The notes beneath the pieces were generated by a model. The model did no database searches and had not been told where the DNA came from. It worked only from the letters and a program-made list of their open reading frames with translations. This document shows positions 36,401-42,495 of a DNA stretch of 64,000 nucleotides, one piece after another (the first letter of the stretch is position 1; each line of letters begins with the position of its first letter). A program made the translations under genes and the position numbers. Source of the DNA: Phytohabitans aurantiacus (GTDB lineage Bacteria; Actinomycetota; Actinomycetes; Mycobacteriales; Micromonosporaceae); NCBI RefSeq assembly GCF_027923225.1, contig NZ_BSDI01000035.1, positions 3,776 to 67,775 on the forward strand, in the 5' to 3' direction.

Positions 36401-36773
36401 CCGCGCCTGCGGAAGCCGCGCCGCGGGCGCCGGCCATCGGCGGTGGTCGCATGGGTTGGTGGCCCGCGATGCCCGCGCCGATCGCGGGTCCCGCGGGCGG
36501 CAATAGGCGCACGGCTCGCGCCGCGGCCGCGGTGGCGCCGATCGCCCCGGCGCCTCCAAGCGCGGGACGATGCGCGGTGAGCATCAATGGTGGACGGACC
36601 GCCAGCGCGCCGACGACGTGAGCGGCCTGGCCCGGTAGGGGCGACTGGGCGAGTGGACTGTGCTGCGCCGCCAGGGTGCGGCGGCGCAGCAGGCGGGTGA
36701 CCGTGCCGATCGTGCGGCGAAGGCGCAGGCGCAGCCGTCGCGCGAGCGGGTCAGGCGTTGGAACGGAAGCCAC
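33453..36773 (-). CDS. Very long low-complexity CIS protein with degenerate DUF4157-like segment
   Basis: 1106 residues, almost all Ala/Gly/Arg/Pro/Ser. Tandem repeats include an 8-residue unit RSATAPLT and GGAVRGGGALGG-like stretches. Near residue 820-850 a DUF4157-like signature appears (PPRYTTGPATRHALASAGA ... SVLAHELSHARQPV), and the C-terminal end is a short amphipathic helix (VVEAVEERLLREIERRG). GTG 36773 has GGAGG 9 nt upstream and lies inside the tube-2 gene. It lies between tube and hub genes, where it could act as tape measure, scaffold or cargo; the sequence does not decide. Several opposite-strand open frames here are by-products of its composition. Confidence 0.7.
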   Translation of the reverse strand: MASVPTPDPLARRLRLRLRRTIGTVTRLLRRRTLAAQHSPLAQSPLPGQAAHVVGALAVRPPLMLTAHRPALGGAGAIGATAAAARAVRLLPPAGPAIGAGIAGHQPMRPPPMAGARGAASAGAASSSAVLGGGARGSGAVGGGALAGGAVRGGGALGGRALAGGAVRGGGALGGRASAGGAARGGRALAGGAAGGGGGSVGGRRVGGGVPGGAALGRGGAAAGGDLERSLSPGQQQVFKIATGTPLATRQASVAAFRPPQGAGDLPVLGGALLPPGTTPDPTGAVQMSPPRPASAIRSETPSRPRPAPAADRAGSGHREATSQQRAAAGLPGTAARSASLAGLHAQRPTGARPAARPASGSASRSASAPLTRSATAPLTRSATAPLTRSATAPPTRSASATSAPTSAEPSAGFGGSRRGIALPRQGAGQDRHSAGSAGPAGVAGQMPLGRSASLSWSASVAGDAAVRPGAATWLAPASRSVAPAAGLASGGRSIAPAAWLASGGGSIARAAAESAPGPSATGGAPVRLGPASRGGGLPRTPAGGGATAGLGSLAGIGGLAAHLARRAASADPRVPGDDPRVPGGDPRVPGGDPAGSGAWGGSSGALGGWGGLARGGGRVGLGARGGGLGALDGGPAGRGAGFGSGLAGELGVRGGLGVTAARGGAASLGGALAGRGGVAGRDGAAVRGAVAGAAVRGAVAGVAGRGELAGRGGVAGRDGAAVRGAVAGVGGMARRGDGAGRGVMAGPAAAGTGRQGSARDAGGGTGAASPPILRRATSPSVEQSADVVGGLPVAGGKGETLSPQRRWEAAVAARPLEAPQALPARFHALASAVTGTALPPRYTTGPATRHALASAGALGATTGSVVHLPAPPARVPASVLAHELSHARQPVRRPRFLLASMSGAIDDDERGALAAGRGLLTNGANGGGLLGNGANGTHGASGPETGAGLVDRLPVGGGVGAVGAVTEVATRAARAAVIEAGASPFGGAGTGGPGLDGMGPGAMGPGGMGLGAMGPGGAGFGAPAGGFSGGGGSGAPASPPDGRTSGSTGGGTATSGVDAETASGAAAAGTSGGNAGVDMDMVVEAVEERLLREIERRGGRWAGVF
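35572..35683. repeat. 24-bp in-frame tandem repeat in the low-complexity CIS gene
   Basis: About 4.6 near-identical copies of a 24-bp unit (containing GCGGTCGCGGACCGGGTC) encode RSATAPLT on the minus strand. Copy number can vary by slippage without changing the frame. Confidence 0.8.
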
Positions 36774-37212
36774 AGTGGCACACCTCCAACTCCTCGACCG
36801 CCAGCTCCCGCGACGAGGCGGCAAGCTTGGGGCCGCTCCACCGGACCGGTCGCGCGTCGAAGAACGACCAGGTGCGGACCGGTTCGCCGGCCGCGTTGAG
36901 CACGCTGACGGTGCCGTCGAGCGGCGTGACCTTGTTTCCCGCCTTGGTGAATCCCTCGCCGGAGAACTGCATCAGCCAGTCGAAGAGCGCGTTGGTATCC
37001 GTGAGTCCACGCTTGAAGATGAGGTTGGGCCACTTCATGCGCCCCATGAGCTTGTGGGTGTACGCGTTCTGCCCGCCCTCGGCCAGATCCTCGACCTCGA
37101 TCTGGACCGAGAGCCCCGACACCTCGGTGAAGTAGCCGATCGGCTTGGGGCCGACCTCGAACTTGAACTTCCCCACGAACGGTGGGTCGATGGTGCGTGC
37201 CGCGTTAGCCAC
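36751..37212 (-). CDS. CIS tube protein 2 (phage tail protein)
   Basis: 153 residues of the gp19/Hcp-like tube fold: PPFVGKFKFEVGPKPIGYFT, EVSGLSVQIEVEDLAEGGQN, GRMKWPNLIFKRGLTDTNAL, ending VEELEVCHCGF. The GTG start at 37212 has AAGGAG about 6 nt upstream and overlaps the stop of the frameshifted T-like ORF. Two tube proteins are usual in eCIS; this one is probably the tube-initiating or baseplate-proximal form. Confidence 0.9.
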   Translation of the reverse strand: MANAARTIDPPFVGKFKFEVGPKPIGYFTEVSGLSVQIEVEDLAEGGQNAYTHKLMGRMKWPNLIFKRGLTDTNALFDWLMQFSGEGFTKAGNKVTPLDGTVSVLNAAGEPVRTWSFFDARPVRWSGPKLAASSRELAVEELEVCHCGFRSNA

Positions 37213-37399
37213 CCTGGACTCCTTGCCAAGCGCGTTCGTTCAACCCGCCGACCTCTTGCAGCAGCCTGATCCGGTCGCCGTGCTCGAGGTCGAGCAGGCT
37301 GTCGAAGGTCCAGTGCAGGTGGTACGCGAGGTAGGCGATCTCCTGCCACAGCTCGTCGTGCGAGTAGTGCCCTAGGCCACCTCCGCCGACTCCATCGGG
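37205..37399 (-). CDS. T-like tail-assembly ORF (DUF6760-like), no start codon; -1 frame extension
   Basis: This frame encodes 64 residues: PDGVGGGGLG, then HYSHDELWQEIAYLAYHLHW, then TFDSLLDLEHGDRIRLLQEV and LNERAWQG. The pattern matches the small DUF6760-type proteins found after the tail-assembly gene in actinobacterial CIS clusters. No ATG, GTG, TTG or CTG occurs in this frame for over 40 codons upstream of GLGHYS, and the first CTG is inside the conserved DELW segment. The frame is -1 relative to the overlapping gene (37372-37728). It is best read as the C-terminal part of a 174-residue fusion made by frameshifting at 37399-37405. Its stop overlaps the tube-2 start. Confidence 0.75.
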   Translation of the reverse strand, partial: PDGVGGGGLGHYSHDELWQEIAYLAYHLHWTFDSLLDLEHGDRIRLLQEVGGLNERAWQGVQGG

Positions 37400-37728
37400 A
37401 AAGGGGTCCCTGGCTCCATCGCCTCCAGGATGCTGGGGTCCTGGAAGTTGATGATCCGGTACAGGTCCTGCAGGTAGGAGAAGTCGCTGACGAACAGCGA
37501 CTCGATCGTCTTCGTCGACACGCGCGCGACGGTGCCGAGCTCGGTGACCACGCGGGCCAGGACGATGACGGTGGCGTACGCGTCATTTTCCTTGACCCGC
37601 GGATCACGCAGCGGCTCGATCTCGTCGCGCGCACACGCCAGTCGCATGACACCGGTGCGGTGCAGCGTGCCGTGGTCGTCGACGTAACCCTTCGGCAGGG
37701 TGAAGGGGTACTCGGTGCGCAGGCTCAT
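37372..37728 (-). CDS. G-like tail-assembly chaperone of the CIS
   Basis: 118 residues: EYPFTLPKGYVDDHGTLHRT, GVMRLACARDEIEPLRDPRV, KTIESLFVSDFSYLQDLYRI, ending PMESAEVA. It is annotated in related clusters as a phage tail assembly protein (gp41/TAC-like). ATG 37728 overlaps the tube-1 stop by 4 bp. It corresponds in position to lambda gpG, and its last eight codons overlap the T-like ORF in the -1 frame. Confidence 0.88.
   Translation of the reverse strand: MSLRTEYPFTLPKGYVDDHGTLHRTGVMRLACARDEIEPLRDPRVKENDAYATVIVLARVVTELGTVARVSTKTIESLFVSDFSYLQDLYRIINFQDPSILEAMEPGTPFPMESAEVA
37399..37405 (-). promoter_or_regulatory. Predicted -1 ribosomal frameshift site (slippery heptamer CCCTTTC)
   Basis: Read in the zero frame of the G-like gene the codons are ACC CCT TTC, so the heptamer C-CCT-TTC fits X-XXY-YYZ exactly. 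Pro and Phe tRNAs can re-pair on CCC and TTT after slipping back one base. A Shine-Dalgarno-like GGAG ends 8 nt upstream, and a short stem (CCGA/TCGG) begins immediately downstream. Confidence 0.7.
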
Positions 37729-38156
37729 TCCCGCCGCAGCCCTTCGTGCGTGATAGTGAGCTTCTCCGTGGCGATCTCGTTGCTGCCGGCGTCGAGCTCC
37801 GCGCCGGTCCACTTGGACGGCCAGCCCATGTCGAAGGACCAGCGGGCGACCTCGGTGTGTGTCGAGTCCTTGATGACGATCGACCCGTTGCGCCGGGCGT
37901 CGTCGATGACGCCGTCCTCGACCTGCTGGCGCCATTCCCACAGCGCCTTCGACTCGTCGATCCGGCGCTCCAGCGTGATGTCGCTCCACTTCATCGCGCC
38001 CGGCACCTTCCGGATGATCATCTTGCCGTCCTTGGTGGCTTCCTTGTACTCGATCGTCTCGGTCTCCGCCTCGACACCAGAGCACTTGCGGAAGCTGGCC
38101 ATCTCCACGCCGTCCACCTCCAGCACGAAGCTGAAAGTGGTCATCAGGTCAGGCAT
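37725..38156 (-). CDS. CIS inner tube protein 1
   Basis: 143 residues of the Hcp/gp19-like tube family: FSFVLEVDGVEMASFRKCSG, VEAETETIEYKEATKDGKMI, MKWSDITLERRIDESKALWE, ending KLTITHEGLRRE. It is the main tube subunit candidate because it directly follows the sheath gene (9-nt gap), as in other eCIS clusters. Confidence 0.92.
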   Translation of the reverse strand: MPDLMTTFSFVLEVDGVEMASFRKCSGVEAETETIEYKEATKDGKMIIRKVPGAMKWSDITLERRIDESKALWEWRQQVEDGVIDDARRNGSIVIKDSTHTEVARWSFDMGWPSKWTGAELDAGSNEIATEKLTITHEGLRRE

Positions 38157-38165
38157 CGTGAACCC

Positions 38166-39785
38166 CTATCCCTCGCTCGCAGAGCCGCCGCCCTGCCACT
38201 GGCTGATCCGGAAGATGACGAACTCGGCCGGCTTGACCGGCGCGATACCGACGTCGACGACCAGCCGCCCCTCGTCCACTGAGGACGGTGGGTTGTTGCT
38301 CGCGTCGCACAGCACATAGAAAGCCTGGTCCGCGGTGGCACCGACCAGCGCGCCCTGCATCCACAGCCCGCGCAGGAACGAGCTGATGTTGCGCTTCACC
38401 CGCTGCCACAGGTCGAAGTCGTTGGGCTCGAACACCGCCCACTGGGTACCGCGCCGGATCGACTCCTCGATGAAGTTGAAGAGCCGCCGCACGTTGACGT
38501 ACCGCCAGCTCGGGTCGGTCTTGGCGAGCGTGCGGGCGCCCCAGATCTTCGTGCCGTAGCTGCCGAACGACCGGATGCAGTTGACGCCCTCGGGGTTCAG
38601 CAGGTCCTGCTCGCCGTTGGTCACGTCGGTTTCCAGCCGGGCGATGCCGCGCAGCGCCTCGTTGGCCGGTGCCTTCCAGACGCCACGGGTGGCATCGGTG
38701 CGGGCCCACACGCCGGCGACGTGCCCGACGGGCGAGACGGTGATGAACCGTTCCCCGTTGGTGGCGCCGGGCCGCGCGAGCGGGTTGGTGACGACGAGGT
38801 TCGGGTAGTAGAGCGCGCCGAACGCCGTGTCGCGGGCGAGCTTGCTGCGCCACTCCAGGGCACGGGTGGCGTTGAGGCCGGGAGGCGTGTCCAGTACCGC
38901 CATCCGGGTGTGGCTTGCCTCGCACCAGTCGACGACCTGCTTCTGCACCGCGAGGTACGTATCTTCGTCGAGGCTGCCGTCTTGGTTGGTGGCGATGGTG
39001 ACCAGGTCGGGGATCGCGACGATGGTGACGTTGTCGGCGATGGCCAGACCCTGGTATCCGGTGCGGTCGGCGACCGAGCCCTCCAGGTCGGCCGGCGTCA
39101 CGGAGACTGGATCAGGGGCCGGAGCCTCCAATGTGTACCGTCCGGGAGCCGGCACCCGCTCGGCGAGCGCGACACCCTGTACGGGCTGCACCTCGACGCG
39201 GAGAACCTTGGAGCGCTCGTTGATCGTGCGCTCGATGGTGCGCGCGCTCTTGCCGCTGAACGCCAGGCCGCCGATCTCCTCGCGGAGCGCGCCGTCCTCG
39301 TACACCCGCAGGGTGTACTCCTGCTTGTTGTCGCTGCCCTCCTGGCCCTCCGCGGGCGCCGCCGGCGGCACGACCTCGACCTCGACCCGCGCGCCCGCGT
39401 TGAGCGCCGAGACCTTGAGGCTTTCGACGTCGGGGCGGCCCGCGGCGGGCAGGCGCAGCGTCGCGTGCCCGTCGCCGTTGTCGCCGTTCCCACCGGGTAC
39501 GCGCACGACGTAGCACGCGCTGCCACCGTTTTCGAAGTATCCGCGCACCGCGTGCGGCAGCATCGCGCCCCGCACGAACCCCCCGTAGACGCGCTCGTAC
39601 TGCGGCCAGCTCGTGACGAGCTGTGGCTTGACACCCTCAGGGTCGGTTGGATCCCCCTGCTCGGTGTCGTACTTCTCGGTGAAGCCGACGAACGCCGCGA
39701 TCGCCGTACCCACCCCTTCGATCGGCATCGAGCCGCTCGGTTGCTCCTCGATGTAGACGCCAGGCGCCCCGTACGACGCGGCCAC
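38166..39785 (-). CDS. CIS contractile sheath protein
   Basis: 539 residues. The N-terminal sheath segment is YGAPGVYIEEQPSGSMPIEG. A variable middle domain follows. The C-terminal conserved sheath core has NVRRLFNFIEESIRRGTQWA, FEPNDFDLWQRVKRNISSFL, then GIAPVKPAEFVIFRISQW. Length and motifs match single-sheath eCIS. Start GTG 39785 has GAGGG about 5 nt upstream. It opens the structural part of the core operon. Confidence 0.95.
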   Translation of the reverse strand: MAASYGAPGVYIEEQPSGSMPIEGVGTAIAAFVGFTEKYDTEQGDPTDPEGVKPQLVTSWPQYERVYGGFVRGAMLPHAVRGYFENGGSACYVVRVPGGNGDNGDGHATLRLPAAGRPDVESLKVSALNAGARVEVEVVPPAAPAEGQEGSDNKQEYTLRVYEDGALREEIGGLAFSGKSARTIERTINERSKVLRVEVQPVQGVALAERVPAPGRYTLEAPAPDPVSVTPADLEGSVADRTGYQGLAIADNVTIVAIPDLVTIATNQDGSLDEDTYLAVQKQVVDWCEASHTRMAVLDTPPGLNATRALEWRSKLARDTAFGALYYPNLVVTNPLARPGATNGERFITVSPVGHVAGVWARTDATRGVWKAPANEALRGIARLETDVTNGEQDLLNPEGVNCIRSFGSYGTKIWGARTLAKTDPSWRYVNVRRLFNFIEESIRRGTQWAVFEPNDFDLWQRVKRNISSFLRGLWMQGALVGATADQAFYVLCDASNNPPSSVDEGRLVVDVGIAPVKPAEFVIFRISQWQGGGSASEG

Positions 39786-39807
39786 GGCTACCCTCCCCCT
39801 CGTTGTT

Positions 39808-40140
39808 TCAGGCCTGCACCGCGCTGGTCAGCAGCGCGGGGTCCAGCTCGGTCGAATAGAACTCGCCGTAGTGCAACGGCGGGTAGACGCGCATCATGGG
39901 CTGCTCTGACGAGCAGGCCAGCACCTTGACCTTCGGAAACCGGTGCACGATAAGCGCCACGAGCGCGGCGGTCTCGCGCTGGTCGAGATCGAGCACCACC
40001 ACGTCCGGCAGTACCTCGACGAGGCGGCCCATGACGTCGGCGGCAGTCGTCGCGACGAGCTCGATGCCGTCGACGCGGAGGATGTCCTCCAGGCCAGCCC
40101 GGTGCAGCGCACCGAAGTCACCCATCAACACCCGCGTCAC
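39808..40140 (-). CDS. Stand-alone receiver-like protein, first gene of the CIS core operon
   Basis: 110 residues with a CheY-like fold (RVLMGDFGALHRAGLEDILR; LPDVVVLDLDQRETAALVAL) but no output domain and no clear conserved Lys. Acidic residues near the phosphorylation site are present (VLDLDQ). It resembles the N-terminal half of the LuxR-type regulator at 49549-50169 and could be its antagonist or a degenerate paralogue. It lies 22 bp upstream of the sheath gene. Confidence 0.7.
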   Translation of the reverse strand: MTRVLMGDFGALHRAGLEDILRVDGIELVATTAADVMGRLVEVLPDVVVLDLDQRETAALVALIVHRFPKVKVLACSSEQPMMRVYPPLHYGEFYSTELDPALLTSAVQA

Positions 40141-40191
40141 GCATACGAGCGTCGCGCCAGGAGGCTCCCGCCGTAAGGCTCAGCGGTGCAG

Positions 40192-40203
40192 CCAAAGGTG
40201 CAG
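40192..40203 (+). promoter_or_regulatory. Shared CIS motif CCAAAGGTGCAG, copy 1
   Basis: The motif lies in the 115-bp divergent region between the core operon (start 40140) and the DUF4157 gene at 40256, 52 bp before the latter. An identical inverted 12-mer is at 45435-45446. Confidence 0.5.
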
Positions 40204-40255
40204 TCTCGCGCGGAAGGCATAGAGGAGAAGGGCTCGGCTGCGCCATCATCGAGGC

Positions 40256-42070
40256 ATGTGGCATCGCGCGCGCGGTGACTCCGCCCGGTCGGCCGCCGGG
40301 CGCGCGGACGAGGGCGCCAACCAGGAGCCGGTGCCGCTTATCGCGGCCCTCCAGCGGTACGCGGGCAACCGCGCCGTCCAGCGGATGCTCGACAGCGCGA
40401 CCCGTCCGGTGGGTGCGGCTCCCGACGCGGCGGCGGCCTTCGCGCTGGCCACATCGGGTACCGCCGGACCCGTGCCCATGCGCGCGGAGATGGAACGGGC
40501 GTTCGGCGCCGACTTCGGTGGTGTCCGGGCGCACCTGGGTGGCGCGCCGGCGCGCGACGGGCTCGCGATGCTGGGCGCCAGCGCGGCGACCCACGGCTCC
40601 GACGTGGTGTTTCGTGACGCGTCCCCGTCTCGCCAGCTGGTGGCCCACGAGTTGACCCACGTGGTGCAGCAGAGCGGCGGCACCGCCGCGCCGACGGGTG
40701 TGAGCAGTCCGGGCGACGCGGCCGAGCGGGCAGCGGAGGCGGTGGGCGGGGCGGTGGCCCGTGGCGAGACCGCGCCCGAGGTCGGCGGCGCGACCAGCGA
40801 GATCCACCGCGCCGTCGCGACGGCCGGCGGCGTCTGGGACACCGCGAGCTACTCGACGGTGTCGAGCCCCGGCGTCGTGGGCGCGACGATCGACGTGACG
40901 TTCACGCCGAAGGATCCGGTCGTCGCCGACAACATCGGCCTCACCCAGTCGGTGACCACGCTCCGGTCGACAAGCGCGGGCGGCGCGGTCGACGACCCGA
41001 GCTTCGTCAGCGACCGCAACAAGGACCTGTCGCTGCCAGCTGGCTCGCGCGACCGGGGGCGGGCGATCGACCAGGGCGACGGGAGCACCGTGCCCAACAC
41101 CAACCCGCTGTACGCCGTCGAGAACGCGCCCGGCAGCATCTCGGCGACGCTGGGCGACGTGGCTCCCTCGGCGGGGTTCGGCACGCACGCCAGCCGCAAG
41201 CAGCGCCCCGACGGCACCTTCGTGGAGACCGCCGGCAACCTCAAGGACACGCCGCGGCGGGGCATCGAGTTCCCCGGGCAGGAGTGGCGGCAGGCGTTCG
41301 AGACGACGGCGATCGCGCTCGACGGGCCGCTCGCCAACATGTATATGGGATCGGTCGAGTGGGGCTGGCGGTCCGACGCCAAGGGCAAGGTCACGCTGGA
41401 CCCCACGGCGCTGCGGGTGGTGCGCATGGGGCCGCCGAGCGCGGCGTTCACCGACGCGGCCCGGCTGTGGAACTCGACGACCTTCACCGATACGGCCACC
41501 GGCACCGCGTACAACACCGTCGACCTGCCGCTGTCGGAGCAGACCGTCGTCGTGCCGATGCCGTTCGGGTTGCCGCCGCTCCAGTTCAACGTCACCGACG
41601 ACCCGGGTGGCCTGCCCACCGTCGACCTCGCGCTGCGGCTCGCCGGGCTCAAGACCGAGCTGGCGGGGCTCGCCGACGGGCCCGACAAGGTCCGCAAGAA
41701 CTTCCTGAAGCTGGCCTACGATCGGGAGCTCGGGCGGCGAAACGTCAAAGTGGCGGTGAAGGTGAAGAGCACCGAAGACTGGTTGGGCGCCGACCACGTG
41801 TATTGCCGGCTGGCCGGCTCGAAGGTGCACGTGACCCCGACGAAGAAGCTCAACGACGGTGACAGCTTCGATTTCCTGGTGCCGCTGAGCGCGTTCGCCA
41901 CCGACCTCCCGCTGACCCAGCAGGTGAAGATCGAGGTGTTCGACGAAGACTGGCCGGACGCCGATGACAAGCTGGTCTCGATGACCTGGGATCCGCCGTA
42001 CGCCCCGCTGCAGAACTCAGCCACGATGGACGACGCGGACTACGACGTCCACGTCAGCTTCGAGCGGTGA
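40256..42070 (+). CDS. DUF4157 (eCIS-core) protein, cargo candidate 1
   Basis: 604 residues. The N-terminal DUF4157 domain (about 85-145) has PMRAEMERAFGADFGGVRAH, SDVVFRDASPSRQLVAHELT and the zinc motif HELTHVVQQ. The long C-terminal region is beta-rich, with no recognised toxin family. A segment near the end (about 495-600; KVAVKVKSTEDWLGADHVYC) looks like a C2-like or beta-sandwich domain. DUF4157 marks eCIS-associated effectors. ATG 40256 is chosen; its stop overlaps the next gene by GTGA. Confidence 0.85.
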   Translation: MWHRARGDSARSAAGRADEGANQEPVPLIAALQRYAGNRAVQRMLDSATRPVGAAPDAAAAFALATSGTAGPVPMRAEMERAFGADFGGVRAHLGGAPARDGLAMLGASAATHGSDVVFRDASPSRQLVAHELTHVVQQSGGTAAPTGVSSPGDAAERAAEAVGGAVARGETAPEVGGATSEIHRAVATAGGVWDTASYSTVSSPGVVGATIDVTFTPKDPVVADNIGLTQSVTTLRSTSAGGAVDDPSFVSDRNKDLSLPAGSRDRGRAIDQGDGSTVPNTNPLYAVENAPGSISATLGDVAPSAGFGTHASRKQRPDGTFVETAGNLKDTPRRGIEFPGQEWRQAFETTAIALDGPLANMYMGSVEWGWRSDAKGKVTLDPTALRVVRMGPPSAAFTDAARLWNSTTFTDTATGTAYNTVDLPLSEQTVVVPMPFGLPPLQFNVTDDPGGLPTVDLALRLAGLKTELAGLADGPDKVRKNFLKLAYDRELGRRNVKVAVKVKSTEDWLGADHVYCRLAGSKVHVTPTKKLNDGDSFDFLVPLSAFATDLPLTQQVKIEVFDEDWPDADDKLVSMTWDPPYAPLQNSATMDDADYDVHVSFER

Positions 42071-42495
42071 CCGCGCTCTCGTGGGGCGAGCCCGTCGACG
42101 GGCTCCGCCTCGGCATCGCCGGCACCGGCGCGTCGATCGCCCTGCACTTGGGCAACACCGGCGACGCCCCGCTGACGGTGCTGAGCCACGTGATGGCGCC
42201 GGACGAGGCGCACCTGGACTGGTTCACGGTCACGCTGACACGTGGCGACAGTGAGCCAGTACAGCTGCGGTTTCTCGACGACCGCAACCGTTCCGCGGAG
42301 ATCACCGTCGAGCTGCCGCCCGGCAGCGAGCTGGCACACCGCGTCGATCTCGTGGCATGGGCCGCCCGCCCGATCAACGGCGAGGTCGCACTGGAGCCGG
42401 GCACCTATCGCGTGACCGCCTCCTACGAGGTCCCGCCCGACGGGGCAACCTGGACCGGCACCCTCCACAGTGGCTCGATCGAGACTCAGTTGTAG
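42067..42495 (+). CDS. Small beta-rich protein coupled to DUF4157 gene 1
   Basis: 142 residues with a beta-sandwich look (LRLGIAGTGASIALHLGNTG; DAPLTVLSHV; GEVALEPGTYRVTASYEVPP). No known family is recognised. It starts on GTG overlapping the stop of the DUF4157 gene, so it is likely an adaptor, chaperone or immunity partner. Its 3' end overlaps the convergent gene by 10 bp. Confidence 0.7.
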   Translation: MTALSWGEPVDGLRLGIAGTGASIALHLGNTGDAPLTVLSHVMAPDEAHLDWFTVTLTRGDSEPVQLRFLDDRNRSAEITVELPPGSELAHRVDLVAWAARPINGEVALEPGTYRVTASYEVPPDGATWTGTLHSGSIETQL

